Part shown: piece by piece, positions 51,051-58,839 of the stretch | Layout of the letters: the number at the start of each line of letters is the position of its first letter | Position numbering within the stretch: the first letter of the stretch is position 1 | Assembly (NCBI GenBank): GCA_963826165.1 | Contig: CAWGWC010000003.1 | Location: 1-64,000 of the forward strand | Length of the DNA stretch: 64,000 bases | Direction: 5' to 3' | Origin: JACVRW01 sp963826165 | GTDB taxonomy: Bacteria; Actinomycetota; Thermoleophilia; Solirubrobacterales; Thermoleophilaceae | Notes under the pieces: model-generated | Told to the model about the DNA's origin: nothing | Databases searched by the model: none | The model's input: the letters and a program-made list of their open reading frames with translations, nothing else | Translations under genes and position numbers: made by a program

Positions 51051-51449
51051 CTACGCGGGGACCGACTCGCGGATGAAGTCGATGATGCCCTGCACCGGCG
51101 CGCCGGGGGTGAACACCTCGGCCACACCCAGTTCCTTGAGCTCGGGGATGTCCTCGCTGGGGATCGTTCCGCCCACCACCAGCACCACGTCCTCGGCGCC
51201 CTCGCCCTCGAGCAGCGAGGCGATCCGCGGCACCAGCGTCATGTGCGCTCCCGACAGGATCGACAACCCGACCGCATCGGCGTCCTCCTGGAGCACCGTC
51301 TCGACGATCTGCTCCGGCGTCTGATGCAGGCCGGTGTAGATCACCTCCATGCCCGCGTCCCGCAGAGCCCGGGCGATGATCTTGGCGCCCCGGTCGTGCC
51401 CGTCCAGACCCGGCTTGGCCACCACGACGCGGATCTTCCTCGTGGACAT
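51051..51449 (-). CDS. Stand-alone B12-binding domain (methylmalonyl-CoA mutase C-terminal type)
   Basis: The 132-residue protein is a complete cobalamin-binding domain. The DxHxxG motif is LDGHDRGAKIIARALRDAG, with LSILSGAHMTLVP and VVLVVGGTIPSEDIPELKEL completing the fold. It would be the small subunit of an acyl-CoA mutase, or a B12 carrier. The catalytic large subunit is not in this window, so the partner must be encoded elsewhere. Confidence 0.92.
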   Translation of the reverse strand: MSTRKIRVVVAKPGLDGHDRGAKIIARALRDAGMEVIYTGLHQTPEQIVETVLQEDADAVGLSILSGAHMTLVPRIASLLEGEGAEDVVLVVGGTIPSEDIPELKELGVAEVFTPGAPVQGIIDFIRESVPA

Positions 51450-51479
51450 GAGGGCCAGCAGGCTATCCGGTTGGCCCGC

Positions 51480-52349
51480 TCAGCTCTGGCGGCGGGTGCG
51501 CAGCGAGAGGACGCTGCCGATGGCGATCATGACCAGGCCGAGGATGATCATCGTGCGCTCGTCGCGGCCCGTGTTCGGCAGGCCGCCGCTGTCGAAGTCG
51601 GCCTCGAGATCCTCGTCGAGCGCCTCCTCGTCGTTCTCGAGCTGAGCCTCCTCCTCCTCACCCGCGGGGTCGGATCCCGCCGCCTCCACCACCACGGTCC
51701 CCTCCATGTTCGGATGGGGCGTGCAGATGTAGGCGTAGGTGCCCGGCGTGTCGAAGGTCTCGGAGCGACTCTCCCCGGCCGGGAAGATGCCCGTGTCGAA
51801 CTCGCCGTTGCTTGCCGTGGCCGAGTGGCCGGTGGGCCCGTCGTTGGTCCACGTGACGGTGTCGCCCTCCACCACCGTGACGGTGGCCGGAGTGAAGCGG
51901 AAGTCGGAGATGGTGACGTTGGCGGTAGCCGCCGCCTTGGCCTTCTTGCTCTTCCCCGCCTTGTCGCGCTTGGCCGCCTTCGCGGCCTGATCCTTCTCTG
52001 CCTGGTCGGCCGCGGGCTTGGCGGGTGCGGGCTCGGCCGGTGCCGGCTCCACGGGCGGGGCCGCCGTGGCGGCGGGCTTCTTCTCGGCCTCGGCCCCGGG
52101 CTCGCCGGCCGGCGCAATGTCCTCGGCCTCGGCCTCGGGCGGGACGGTCTCGGCGGGAGGCTCGGCCTCCTCGCCGGAGTCCTGCTCCTCGACGGCCTGG
52201 TCGAGCTGCTCGGGCGTAGGCGCCGGCTCGGTGGTCTCCTCCGCGTCAGCGGTCGGCGGGACCTGATCCTGCGAGGCCAGCAGCGAGCCGGGAAGGACCA
52301 GCGCGGCCACAACGGCGTACACCGCAGCGAGGACGAGCCAGTGCTTCAT
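51480..52349 (-). CDS. Sortase-anchored (LPxTG) plastocyanin-like copper protein
   Basis: The 289-residue exported protein has a signal peptide (LVLAAVYAVVAALVLPGSLL) and a long Pro/Ala/Glu- then Lys/Ala-rich spacer. A cupredoxin domain follows with type-1 copper ligands in TGHSATASNGEF and YICTPHPNMEGTVVV (His, Cys, His, Met). After a Glu-rich stretch comes LPNTG (257-261), a hydrophobic helix and RTRRQS, a class-A sortase signal. Wall-bound electron transfer or copper binding is likely; the redox partner is unknown. Confidence 0.88.
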   Translation of the reverse strand: MKHWLVLAAVYAVVAALVLPGSLLASQDQVPPTADAEETTEPAPTPEQLDQAVEEQDSGEEAEPPAETVPPEAEAEDIAPAGEPGAEAEKKPAATAAPPVEPAPAEPAPAKPAADQAEKDQAAKAAKRDKAGKSKKAKAAATANVTISDFRFTPATVTVVEGDTVTWTNDGPTGHSATASNGEFDTGIFPAGESRSETFDTPGTYAYICTPHPNMEGTVVVEAAGSDPAGEEEEAQLENDEEALDEDLEADFDSGGLPNTGRDERTMIILGLVMIAIGSVLSLRTRRQS

Positions 52350-52397
52350 CGCCGTCAGACTAGCCCTTTTTGCAGCCGAGATGCGTCTTCTCTCGGC

Positions 52398-53864
52398 TCA
52401 ATGGGTCCAAAGACCCCACCAGTGCAGGCGGGTGAAGCGGAACTCGGCCCGGTGAAGCGAGCCGTCGTCCAGCTTGAGGATGAACTGACGGCAGCTGCCG
52501 CGCCAGTCGCGGCTGGTCTTCCACCAGAACACGTAGCGGTCCCGGCGCGGCTTGTAGCGCAGTCCCTTGCCCCACGCGCTGCGGGCGGGGTGGCCGTCCG
52601 CCGGCGTCTCGCCGGCGCCGCATTCCACCTCGGCGACCCGGGGCCAGCCCTCGAGCACGTCCCTGCCCTGGTAGCCGCCGAGCGAGAAGCGGATCGGCAC
52701 CGGCAGCCCGGCCGGCCAGCGGTTGACCGCCGGGAAGTCGCGGACCGGCCAGAGGAAGCCGCCGAAGTCGTACCCACCGTCGGAGATCGTGTAGGAGGCC
52801 GTGGTGGAGGCCGAGTTGCCCGCAGCGTCGGTGGCGGTGACCGTAAAGGTGTAGACGCCCGGGCTCGAGGTGTCGAGAGCCGCGCCGTCGGCCACGTCGC
52901 CCGTGCAGGAGGCCACGCCGGACCCGGCGGCCTCGTCGAAGCAGTCGTAGTCGGCGACCAGCTCGTCGCCCACGGGGTACTTGGCGCCGTCCGCCGGTGT
53001 CCGCAACTCGATGGTTGGCGCCCCCGCGTCGACGATCTCCACGGTCGCCGTCTCCGTGGTCTCGTTCCCGGCGCCGTCGCGGGCCGTGACCGTCACCGAT
53101 TGCGGACCGAGGCTCGAGGTGTCGAGCAGCGCTCCGTCGGGCGTGCTGCCGACGCACGACGCCACCTCCGAGCCGCCCGCGTCATCGCAGGAAAAGTCCA
53201 CCGTCACCTCGGCCCCGAGCGGTACCTGGTCGCCGTCTGTCGGGCTGCGCAGGTCGATCGTGGGGGCCACGGACTCACAGGCCCTCGTGCCGGTGAGAGA
53301 GACGGTGTAGTTGCCCGATGCCCTCAGCCGGCCCCACCAGGTCTGAACCGGCGCGGCCGCGCCGCGGCCGTCGGCGCCCACGAGATAGGGGACGTTGTTG
53401 AAGATCGCGCCGGCGGCGCTCTGAGGATCGCGGTCGTGGGGCGAGACGCCCAGGAGATACTCACCGGCCGCCGCGGGGGTCAGCGGGTGGCCGGCCGGGA
53501 GCGTGGACTGCTCGGTGCCCGCCGCGTCGTCATTCGCGTAGATGCCCATGCCGGCGGCGTCGAAGAGAAAGAGCTGGGTGTTGGTGCCGGGGTCGGTGAC
53601 GCCGACGGTGGAGGCCGAGAAGGAGCCGCCCCCGCTCAGGCACACCCGGAACAGGTCCGAGTCCGCGCCGGCGAACGTGCCCTCGATCGAGTCGACGACC
53701 TGGGTGGTGAGGTCCTGGGCGGTCGACGGAGTGTCGCCCGCGTCGCCCTGCTCCGGCACGGCGAGCGCGCTCGGGGCGATGGCCAGCCCCGTGGAGAGGA
53801 CAGCGACGAGAATCGCGGCGCGCGACTTCACGCCGTTGGAATCGGCACGACGAATGGTTTCCAT
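52398..53864 (-). CDS. Large secreted protein with Ig-like repeats and PxKF-type domain
   Basis: The 488-residue exported protein has a signal peptide (KSRAAILVAVLSTGLAIAPS). An N-terminal beta domain (DLFRVCLSGGGSFSASTVGV) resembles pre-peptidase C-terminal modules. Two Ig-like repeats follow, with near-copies PTIDLRSPTDGDQVPLGAEV and PTIELRTPADGAKYPVGDEL. The C-terminal domain (FLWPVRDFPAVNRWPAGLPV) matches the PxKF type. No enzymatic motif seen; cell-surface adhesion or structural role is a guess. Confidence 0.78.
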   Translation of the reverse strand: METIRRADSNGVKSRAAILVAVLSTGLAIAPSALAVPEQGDAGDTPSTAQDLTTQVVDSIEGTFAGADSDLFRVCLSGGGSFSASTVGVTDPGTNTQLFLFDAAGMGIYANDDAAGTEQSTLPAGHPLTPAAAGEYLLGVSPHDRDPQSAAGAIFNNVPYLVGADGRGAAAPVQTWWGRLRASGNYTVSLTGTRACESVAPTIDLRSPTDGDQVPLGAEVTVDFSCDDAGGSEVASCVGSTPDGALLDTSSLGPQSVTVTARDGAGNETTETATVEIVDAGAPTIELRTPADGAKYPVGDELVADYDCFDEAAGSGVASCTGDVADGAALDTSSPGVYTFTVTATDAAGNSASTTASYTISDGGYDFGGFLWPVRDFPAVNRWPAGLPVPIRFSLGGYQGRDVLEGWPRVAEVECGAGETPADGHPARSAWGKGLRYKPRRDRYVFWWKTSRDWRGSCRQFILKLDDGSLHRAEFRFTRLHWWGLWTH

Positions 53865-53934
53865 TAGCGGTCGCGGGCCCAGCATGGACATTCGTCCGGA
53901 CGACTCGCACGGGGCGCCGGTATGGTCGGGCGCG

Positions 53935-54387
53935 ATGACCGGCGCACTGAGCGTGGACAACAACCGCCGGCTGCTTCGGGCCCGGGACGCTATGGACCGC
54001 AGCTACGCAGATGCGCTGGACATCGAGGCGCTGGCGGACTCCGTGCACCTGTCGCGCGCGCACTTCATTCGCAGCTTCAAGGACACCTTCGGAGAGACGC
54101 CCCACCGCTACCTGCAGCGGCGACGCCTCGAGCGGGCCATGGCGCTGCTGCGTGACACCGACCGGTCCGTGACCGAGATCTGCCTCGACGTGGGCTTCAC
54201 CAGCCTGGGGAGCTTCAGCCGCACCTTCAACGAGATCGTGGGTACATCGCCTCGCGCCTATCGCGAGCGCGAGCAGAAGGCTCCGCACGCCACCGTGCGG
54301 GCAGGTGTGCCGGGCTGTGTGGTGGCAGCCTGGGACCGGCCCTCATCGAGCACTTTTGGAGAAGACCGGCGCGCTGATCGGGATTAG
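53935..54387 (+). CDS. AraC-type DNA-binding protein, HTH domain only
   Basis: The 150-residue protein consists of the double helix-turn-helix of the AraC family: DIEALADSVHLSRAHFIRSF with KDTFGETPHRYLQRRRLERA, and VTEICLDVGFTSLGSFSRTF ending in PRAYRER. No ligand-binding domain is present. ATG 53884 would add 17 residues. The VOC gene follows 10 bases later, so it is probably autoregulated with, and senses through, that gene. Confidence 0.85.
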   Translation: MTGALSVDNNRRLLRARDAMDRSYADALDIEALADSVHLSRAHFIRSFKDTFGETPHRYLQRRRLERAMALLRDTDRSVTEICLDVGFTSLGSFSRTFNEIVGTSPRAYREREQKAPHATVRAGVPGCVVAAWDRPSSSTFGEDRRADRD

Positions 54388-54397
54388 CTTGGTCGGC

Positions 54398-54844
54398 ATG
54401 TTCAACGCCATCACACACTCAAGCGTCTGGGTCCTCGACCAGGACAAGGCCCTCGACTTCTATGTCGGCAAGCTCGGGATGGAGGTCCGCGCGGACGCGG
54501 ACCTCGAGTTCATGCGCTGGCTCACCGTCGGCGTGCCCGGCCAGCCCGACCGCGAGCTGCTGCTCGAGGTGCCCGGCGCGTTCATCGACGAGGACAGCGC
54601 CGATCAGATCCGTGGCCTGCTCAGCAAGGGCGCGATGGGGCTCGGCTTCATCCTCACCACCGACGACTGCCGGACGACCTTCGAGAAGCTTCGGGACGAC
54701 GGCGTCGACATCATCCAGGAGCCCGAGGAGCGCTTCTACGGCACCGACTGCGCCGTGCGTGACCCGTTCGGCAACCACATCCGGATCACCGAGCCGGCGC
54801 CGGCCCCGATAGAGGCCCCGGCCGGCTCGGGCACCGCTCAGTAG
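54398..54844 (+). CDS. Single-domain VOC family protein
   Basis: The 148-residue glyoxalase/extradiol-type protein begins HSSVWVLDQDKALDFYVGKL and ends EERFYGTDCAVRDPFGNHIR, with His and Glu at the usual metal positions. Such AraC plus VOC pairs occur in many actinomycetes; substrate unknown. Only one VOC module is present, in contrast to the two-module proteins near 5 kb. Confidence 0.87.
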   Translation: MFNAITHSSVWVLDQDKALDFYVGKLGMEVRADADLEFMRWLTVGVPGQPDRELLLEVPGAFIDEDSADQIRGLLSKGAMGLGFILTTDDCRTTFEKLRDDGVDIIQEPEERFYGTDCAVRDPFGNHIRITEPAPAPIEAPAGSGTAQ

Positions 54845-54879
54845 CCGCTCGGCGGGGGGCGGGGCGGCGCAGGTCGACG

Positions 54880-56064
54880 TCAGCCGCCGTTGACCTCCAC
54901 GATCATGGCGTCGCCCTGGCCCCCGCCCGAGCAGATCGCGGCCACGCCGCGTCCGCCGCCGCGGCGGCGAAGCTCGTTGACCAGCGTCATCAGGATGCGC
55001 GCTCCCGAGGCGCCGATCGGATGGCCGAGCGCGATCGCGCCGCCGTTGACGTTGACCCTGTCCTCGTCGACCTCCAGCATGCGCATCGAGTTGAGCGCGA
55101 CCGAGGCGAACGCCTCGTTGATCTCGAACAGGTCGATGTCGTCCACGGACAGGCCGGCCTTCTCGAGCGCCTTGATCGTCGCGTTGGCGGGGGTGCGGGC
55201 GAGGTAAGGGAACTCGTCGGCCACCGCGGCCTGGGCCACGATCGTGGCCAGCGGCGTGCGCCCGTTGGCGCTCGCCCATTCCTCGCTCGACAGCACCATC
55301 GCCCCCGCGCCGTCGTTGACTCCGGGTGCGTTGCCGGCGGTGTGGGCGCCCTCTTTGTGAAACGCGCCGCGCAGCTTGGACAGGGCCTCGAGCGACGACT
55401 CACGCCGCGGCGCCTCGTCGATCTCCACGGTGGTGTCGCCCTTGCGTGAGCTGATCGTCACGGGAACGATCTCCTCCGGCAGCCGGCCCTCGTCGGTGGC
55501 CTGCACCGCCAGCTCGTGCGAGCGCAGCGCGAAGCGATCCATGTCCGCGCGAGTGATCTCGAGCTCCTCGCCGACCTCGTCCGCCTCCTCGCCCATGTGC
55601 TTGCCCGTGAACGGGTTGGTCAGGCCGTCGGTGACCATCGCGTCGAGCGCCTTGGCCTCGCCCATGCGAAAGCCGAAGCGCGCCTGCTTGAGGAGGTACG
55701 GCGCGGTGGACATCGACTCCATCCCGCCGGCGACCGCCACGTCGAGATCGCCCGCTCGCACCGCCTGGTCGATGATGCCCGCCGAGCGCAGGCCCGAGGC
55801 GCACACCTTGTTGATGGTCTCCGAGCCCACCTCCTTGGGAATCCCGGCCTTGATCTGGGCCTGACGGCTCGGAATCTGGCCCTGGCCGGCCTGCAGCACC
55901 TGCCCGAACACCACGTGCTCCACCTGCTCGGGCGCGACCTCGGCCCGTTCGAGCGCGGCGGCCATGGCAGTGCCGCCGAGATCGGTCGCGTCGAGCGAGG
56001 CGAGCGCGCCGCCCATCTTTCCGAACGGCGTGCGGGCGGCGCCGAGGATCACGGTCTTGGGCAT
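54880..56064 (-). CDS. Acetyl-CoA C-acetyltransferase (thiolase)
   Basis: The 394-residue thiolase begins MPKTVILGAARTPFGKMGGA. It carries the catalytic Cys in INKVCASGLRSAGIIDQAVR and the C-terminal His and Cys in NVNGGAIALGHPIGASGARI and ICSGGGQGDAMIV. It condenses or cleaves acyl-CoA in beta-oxidation or polyhydroxyalkanoate/acetoacetyl-CoA synthesis. A good ribosome-binding site (AGGAGA) lies before the ATG. Divergent from pepA. Confidence 0.94.
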   Translation of the reverse strand: MPKTVILGAARTPFGKMGGALASLDATDLGGTAMAAALERAEVAPEQVEHVVFGQVLQAGQGQIPSRQAQIKAGIPKEVGSETINKVCASGLRSAGIIDQAVRAGDLDVAVAGGMESMSTAPYLLKQARFGFRMGEAKALDAMVTDGLTNPFTGKHMGEEADEVGEELEITRADMDRFALRSHELAVQATDEGRLPEEIVPVTISSRKGDTTVEIDEAPRRESSLEALSKLRGAFHKEGAHTAGNAPGVNDGAGAMVLSSEEWASANGRTPLATIVAQAAVADEFPYLARTPANATIKALEKAGLSVDDIDLFEINEAFASVALNSMRMLEVDEDRVNVNGGAIALGHPIGASGARILMTLVNELRRRGGGRGVAAICSGGGQGDAMIVEVNGG

Positions 56065-56142
56065 CTGGGCTGGGTCTCCTTGCGGTTTGGAGCGAGTTCC
56101 GAGGGGGCTCGAACCATATCGCCGGGCTATGCTCCCGCGCCC

Positions 56143-57585
56143 ATGCCAGGACCCAGCGTCAGCGCCCGCCGGGGGGCGCCAGAGGAGACCGCCGCCGACA
56201 CGCGGGTGGTGGGGCTGTTCGAGGACGAGGAGCTGGCCGACCCCGCCCTCCAGCGGCTGGTCGAGCTCGGGGAGGCCAAGGCCGCGCTGAAGCGGGTGGC
56301 GGTCACCCACGAGGACGCTCCCGGCGGCGGGCAGCGGCGCGTGCTGATCAGCGGCCTGGGCAAGCGCGGCGAGTTCAGTGCCGAGCGTGCCCGCATGGCG
56401 GCGGCAGCCGCCGCAGCCCGGGCAAAGGAGCTGGGCGCGGTCTCGCTGTCCTGGGCGGCGCCGCCGGGTGACGGGGTGGCCGGCGCGCTGGTGGAGGGCA
56501 CGCTCCTTCGGCTGTACGCCTTCGACCGCTTCAAGTCCAAGCCGAACGACGACGCTGAGGTCGAGTCGCTCGAGATCGCCGGCGACGATCTGGACACCGA
56601 GGCCGTCGAGCGCGCCCGCGTGGCCGCCGCCGCGGCGAACGCGGCCCGCGACCTGCAGAACCTCCCCGCCAACGTCGCCACCCCCACGTTCCTGGCCGAG
56701 CGGGCCGGCGAGATCGCCGACGAGCACGAGGCGATGGAGGTCGAGTTGATCGACGGGGACGGCATCGTGGCGCGCGGCATGGGCGCCTTCGCCGCGGTTG
56801 CCCGGGGCAGCCACGTGGAGCCCCGCCTGATCGTGCTCCGCTGGCGCCCGCCGGCCGCGACCGGCCCGCACCTCGCCTACGTCGGCAAGGCCGTGACGTT
56901 CGACACCGGCGGCATCTCGATCAAGCCCTCCGCCAAGATGCAGGAGATGAAGTTCGACATGTCCGGCGGCGCCGCGGTGATCGAGGCGATGGCCGGCATC
57001 GCCGAGCTCGGGCTTCCGGCCACGGTCACCGCCGTGATTCCCTCCACCGAGAACATGCCGAGCGGCCACGCGGTCAAGCCCGGCGACATCGTGACGGCCA
57101 TGAACGGCACCACGATCGAGGTCAACAACACCGACGCCGAAGGGCGCCTGATCCTCGCGGACGCCCTGTGCTACGCCGTCGAGCAGGGAGCCGAGCGCAT
57201 CGTCGACCTGGCCACGCTCACGGGCGCGATCCTGGTGGCGCTCGGGCACACCTACGCCGGCCTGTTCGCCAACGACGACGACTGGTTCGCGCAGGTGGAG
57301 GCCGCCGGCGAGGCCACCGGCGAGGTGGGCTGGCGAATGCCGCTCCACCCGGAGTACCTCGAGCTCACCAAGGGCCAGTACGCGGATCTGACCAACGCGG
57401 CCGAGCAGCGGGTGGCCATGTCGAGCTACGCCGCGGAGTTCCTGCGCCAGTTCGTGGACGGGCGCCCGTGGGTCCACATGGACATCGCCGGGACGGCCTG
57501 GGGAATGAGCCGCAACTACGTCGGCAAGGGGGCGAGCGGGTTCGGAACCCGCCTGCTCATCGAGTTGGCGCGCCAGCGCTCCTAG
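56143..57585 (+). CDS. pepA: Leucyl aminopeptidase (M17)
   Basis: The 480-residue zinc/manganese aminopeptidase has the C-terminal catalytic domain with GKAVTFDTGGISIKPSAKMQ (metal/catalytic Lys and Asp) and the M17 signature NTDAEGRLILADAL. MSSYAAEFLRQF follows. The variable N-terminal domain covers about the first 160 residues. It releases N-terminal amino acids in peptide turnover; hexameric in homologues. Confidence 0.95.
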   Translation: MPGPSVSARRGAPEETAADTRVVGLFEDEELADPALQRLVELGEAKAALKRVAVTHEDAPGGGQRRVLISGLGKRGEFSAERARMAAAAAAARAKELGAVSLSWAAPPGDGVAGALVEGTLLRLYAFDRFKSKPNDDAEVESLEIAGDDLDTEAVERARVAAAAANAARDLQNLPANVATPTFLAERAGEIADEHEAMEVELIDGDGIVARGMGAFAAVARGSHVEPRLIVLRWRPPAATGPHLAYVGKAVTFDTGGISIKPSAKMQEMKFDMSGGAAVIEAMAGIAELGLPATVTAVIPSTENMPSGHAVKPGDIVTAMNGTTIEVNNTDAEGRLILADALCYAVEQGAERIVDLATLTGAILVALGHTYAGLFANDDDWFAQVEAAGEATGEVGWRMPLHPEYLELTKGQYADLTNAAEQRVAMSSYAAEFLRQFVDGRPWVHMDIAGTAWGMSRNYVGKGASGFGTRLLIELARQRS

Positions 57586-57640
57586 GCGCTCGATACCGCA
57601 TGCCCATGGGGCCCGCGGCCGTTTCACGGAGTTTCATGTT

Positions 57641-57658
57641 GTGTGACATCACTCACAC
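57641..57658 (+). promoter_or_regulatory. Perfect Crp-type site upstream of the Rpf-like gene
   Basis: The sequence GTGTGA-N6-TCACAC at 57641-57658 is a perfect inverted repeat that contains the canonical Crp box TGTGA-N6-TCACA. A TTGTCC -35-like hexamer follows at 57659-57664. M. tuberculosis Crp (Rv3676) activates rpfA through a box of the same consensus, so the link to the Rpf-like gene downstream is plausible. Confidence 0.7.
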
Positions 57659-57694
57659 TTGTCCGTGACCGCCATTTCGGCCGTTACTTTCGCC

Positions 57695-57835
57695 CGGTAA
57701 GCCGAAATCGGCCCTGTTCGTGTGCGGGAGTCAGACGCACGGACACGGCAAGTCCTGGCAGGGGCATCTCTTCGGTCGCATGACACAGCTGGCACACGCC
57801 GGCGGTGGCGACTCGTCGCGCCTCCGAGCCGGGCA
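57695..57835 (+). ncRNA. Structured leader, candidate c-di-AMP riboswitch (ydaO type)
   Basis: Between the Crp-type site and the Rpf-like gene lies a leader with elements in the order of the ydaO riboswitch: GCCGAAAT (57701), GCGGGAGTCA (57725), GGGGCATC (57771) and ACAGCTGGCACACGCC (57785). In many actinobacteria this riboswitch precedes rpf and other cell-wall hydrolase genes. The matches are partial; a different leader RNA is possible. At 57674-57681 and 57701-57708, ATTTCGGC/GCCGAAAT form an added inverted repeat spanning the probable start of transcription. Confidence 0.45.
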
Positions 57836-57858
57836 GGCCTTACCCGGAGGGATCTCCG

Positions 57859-58479
57859 TTGAAGAAGCAGGGAACGATCCTGCTGGCGTGCGTGTGCGCT
57901 CTCGTGCTCGCGGCGTCCGTGGGAATACCGGCGGCGGCTCAGCAGGAGCCGAACGGCGGCACCGATACGACAACGACCATCGACGACCCGGGCGCCGTCG
58001 AGCGTCCGCAGGCCGAGGCCGCGAGCACTCGCCTGCAGCGCACCTACGGGCGCTGGCGCTCGAAGCTCGACCGCTACGACGTCTGGCGCGGGCGCAACCT
58101 GGTGGTGGCCGCGCGCAATCAGGCTCGCGAGCCCACGACCCCCGAGCTGCGTGACTCGCTCGAGCGCATGCAGACCCGGTTCCGGAACTTCCTCCGCTCC
58201 CCGCGCGGGCGCGCTGTGGTGTTCCGGTTCAAGGTCGAGAGGATTCCGGCCTGGGGCCGCAGGCAGCTGGCATCGATCGCCTCGTGCGAGTCGCACGGCG
58301 AGCCCCGCGCGGTCGGGGGCGGCGGGACCTACCGCGGCATGTACCAGTTCAGCTTCAGCACCTGGCAGGTGGTGGGCGGCAGCGGCGATCCGGCCGCGGC
58401 GTCGCGCCACGAGCAGACCTGGCGCGCGTGGCTGCTGCTGAGCCGCCACGGCGCGGGTCACTGGCCCGTCTGCGGCTAG
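57859..58479 (+). CDS. Rpf-like secreted transglycosylase-domain protein
   Basis: The 206-residue exported protein starts at TTG 57859 with GGAGG eight bases upstream. It has a signal peptide (GTILLACVCALVLAASVGIP) and a charged central helix region (about 60-130). The C-terminal Rpf/transglycosylase-like domain has the catalytic Glu in IASCESHGEPRAVG, then GTYRGMYQFSFSTWQVVGG and HGAGHWPVCG. Rpf proteins cleave peptidoglycan and promote exit from dormancy; activity here is inferred from the domain. Confidence 0.88.
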   Translation: MKKQGTILLACVCALVLAASVGIPAAAQQEPNGGTDTTTTIDDPGAVERPQAEAASTRLQRTYGRWRSKLDRYDVWRGRNLVVAARNQAREPTTPELRDSLERMQTRFRNFLRSPRGRAVVFRFKVERIPAWGRRQLASIASCESHGEPRAVGGGGTYRGMYQFSFSTWQVVGGSGDPAAASRHEQTWRAWLLLSRHGAGHWPVCG

Positions 58480-58544
58480 CCACGCATAGCCCAGGGCGGT
58501 GGGTCGCAAGCCGGCGGCCCGCCGCCTCGTTGTTCTGCACCACT

Positions 58545-58751
58545 ATGCGAAGGCACCTCGAGTCGGAGCTGGAACGGGCCAGGGCTGAGTTGAAGGCCCA
58601 TCTGGCCAGCTGGGAGTACGCGTACTCGATGGCCGGGGGCTGCCACGGCGGCCGCGAGCACCCGGTGCACTGGCTGACCCGAGCGCGCACCGACGAGCTC
58701 CGCACCCGCTGCGACGCCCTTCGGGCCCGGCTGGCCGAGCACACGTCCTGA
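58545..58751 (+). CDS. Small hypothetical protein
   Basis: The 68-residue product is a helical protein with RRHLESELERARAELKAHLA and a GGCHGGREHPVHWLTRARTD stretch. No family recognised. It lies between the Rpf-like gene and formaldehyde dehydrogenase, on the same strand, without a clear ribosome-binding site. Codon bias supports coding, but it could be non-coding. Confidence 0.45.
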   Translation: MRRHLESELERARAELKAHLASWEYAYSMAGGCHGGREHPVHWLTRARTDELRTRCDALRARLAEHTS

Positions 58752-58839
58752 GCGCAAATTGCGCGGTTGGCAGGGCCGCGCTCCGGATACACAAGTAGTG
58801 AACCCGAGCCAGCGGGATTCCGAGAAGGGGAGAGCAGTC

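Noticed and set aside
56065..57627. 521-codon upstream extension of the thiolase frame
   Set aside because: It lies antisense to pepA and has shadow composition; the thiolase begins at 56064 with a normal ribosome-binding site.
57720..58154. Alternative 144-codon frame covering the leader of the Rpf-like gene
   Set aside because: It overlaps the signal peptide and body of the better supported gene and has no ribosome-binding site; the leader is better explained as structured RNA.
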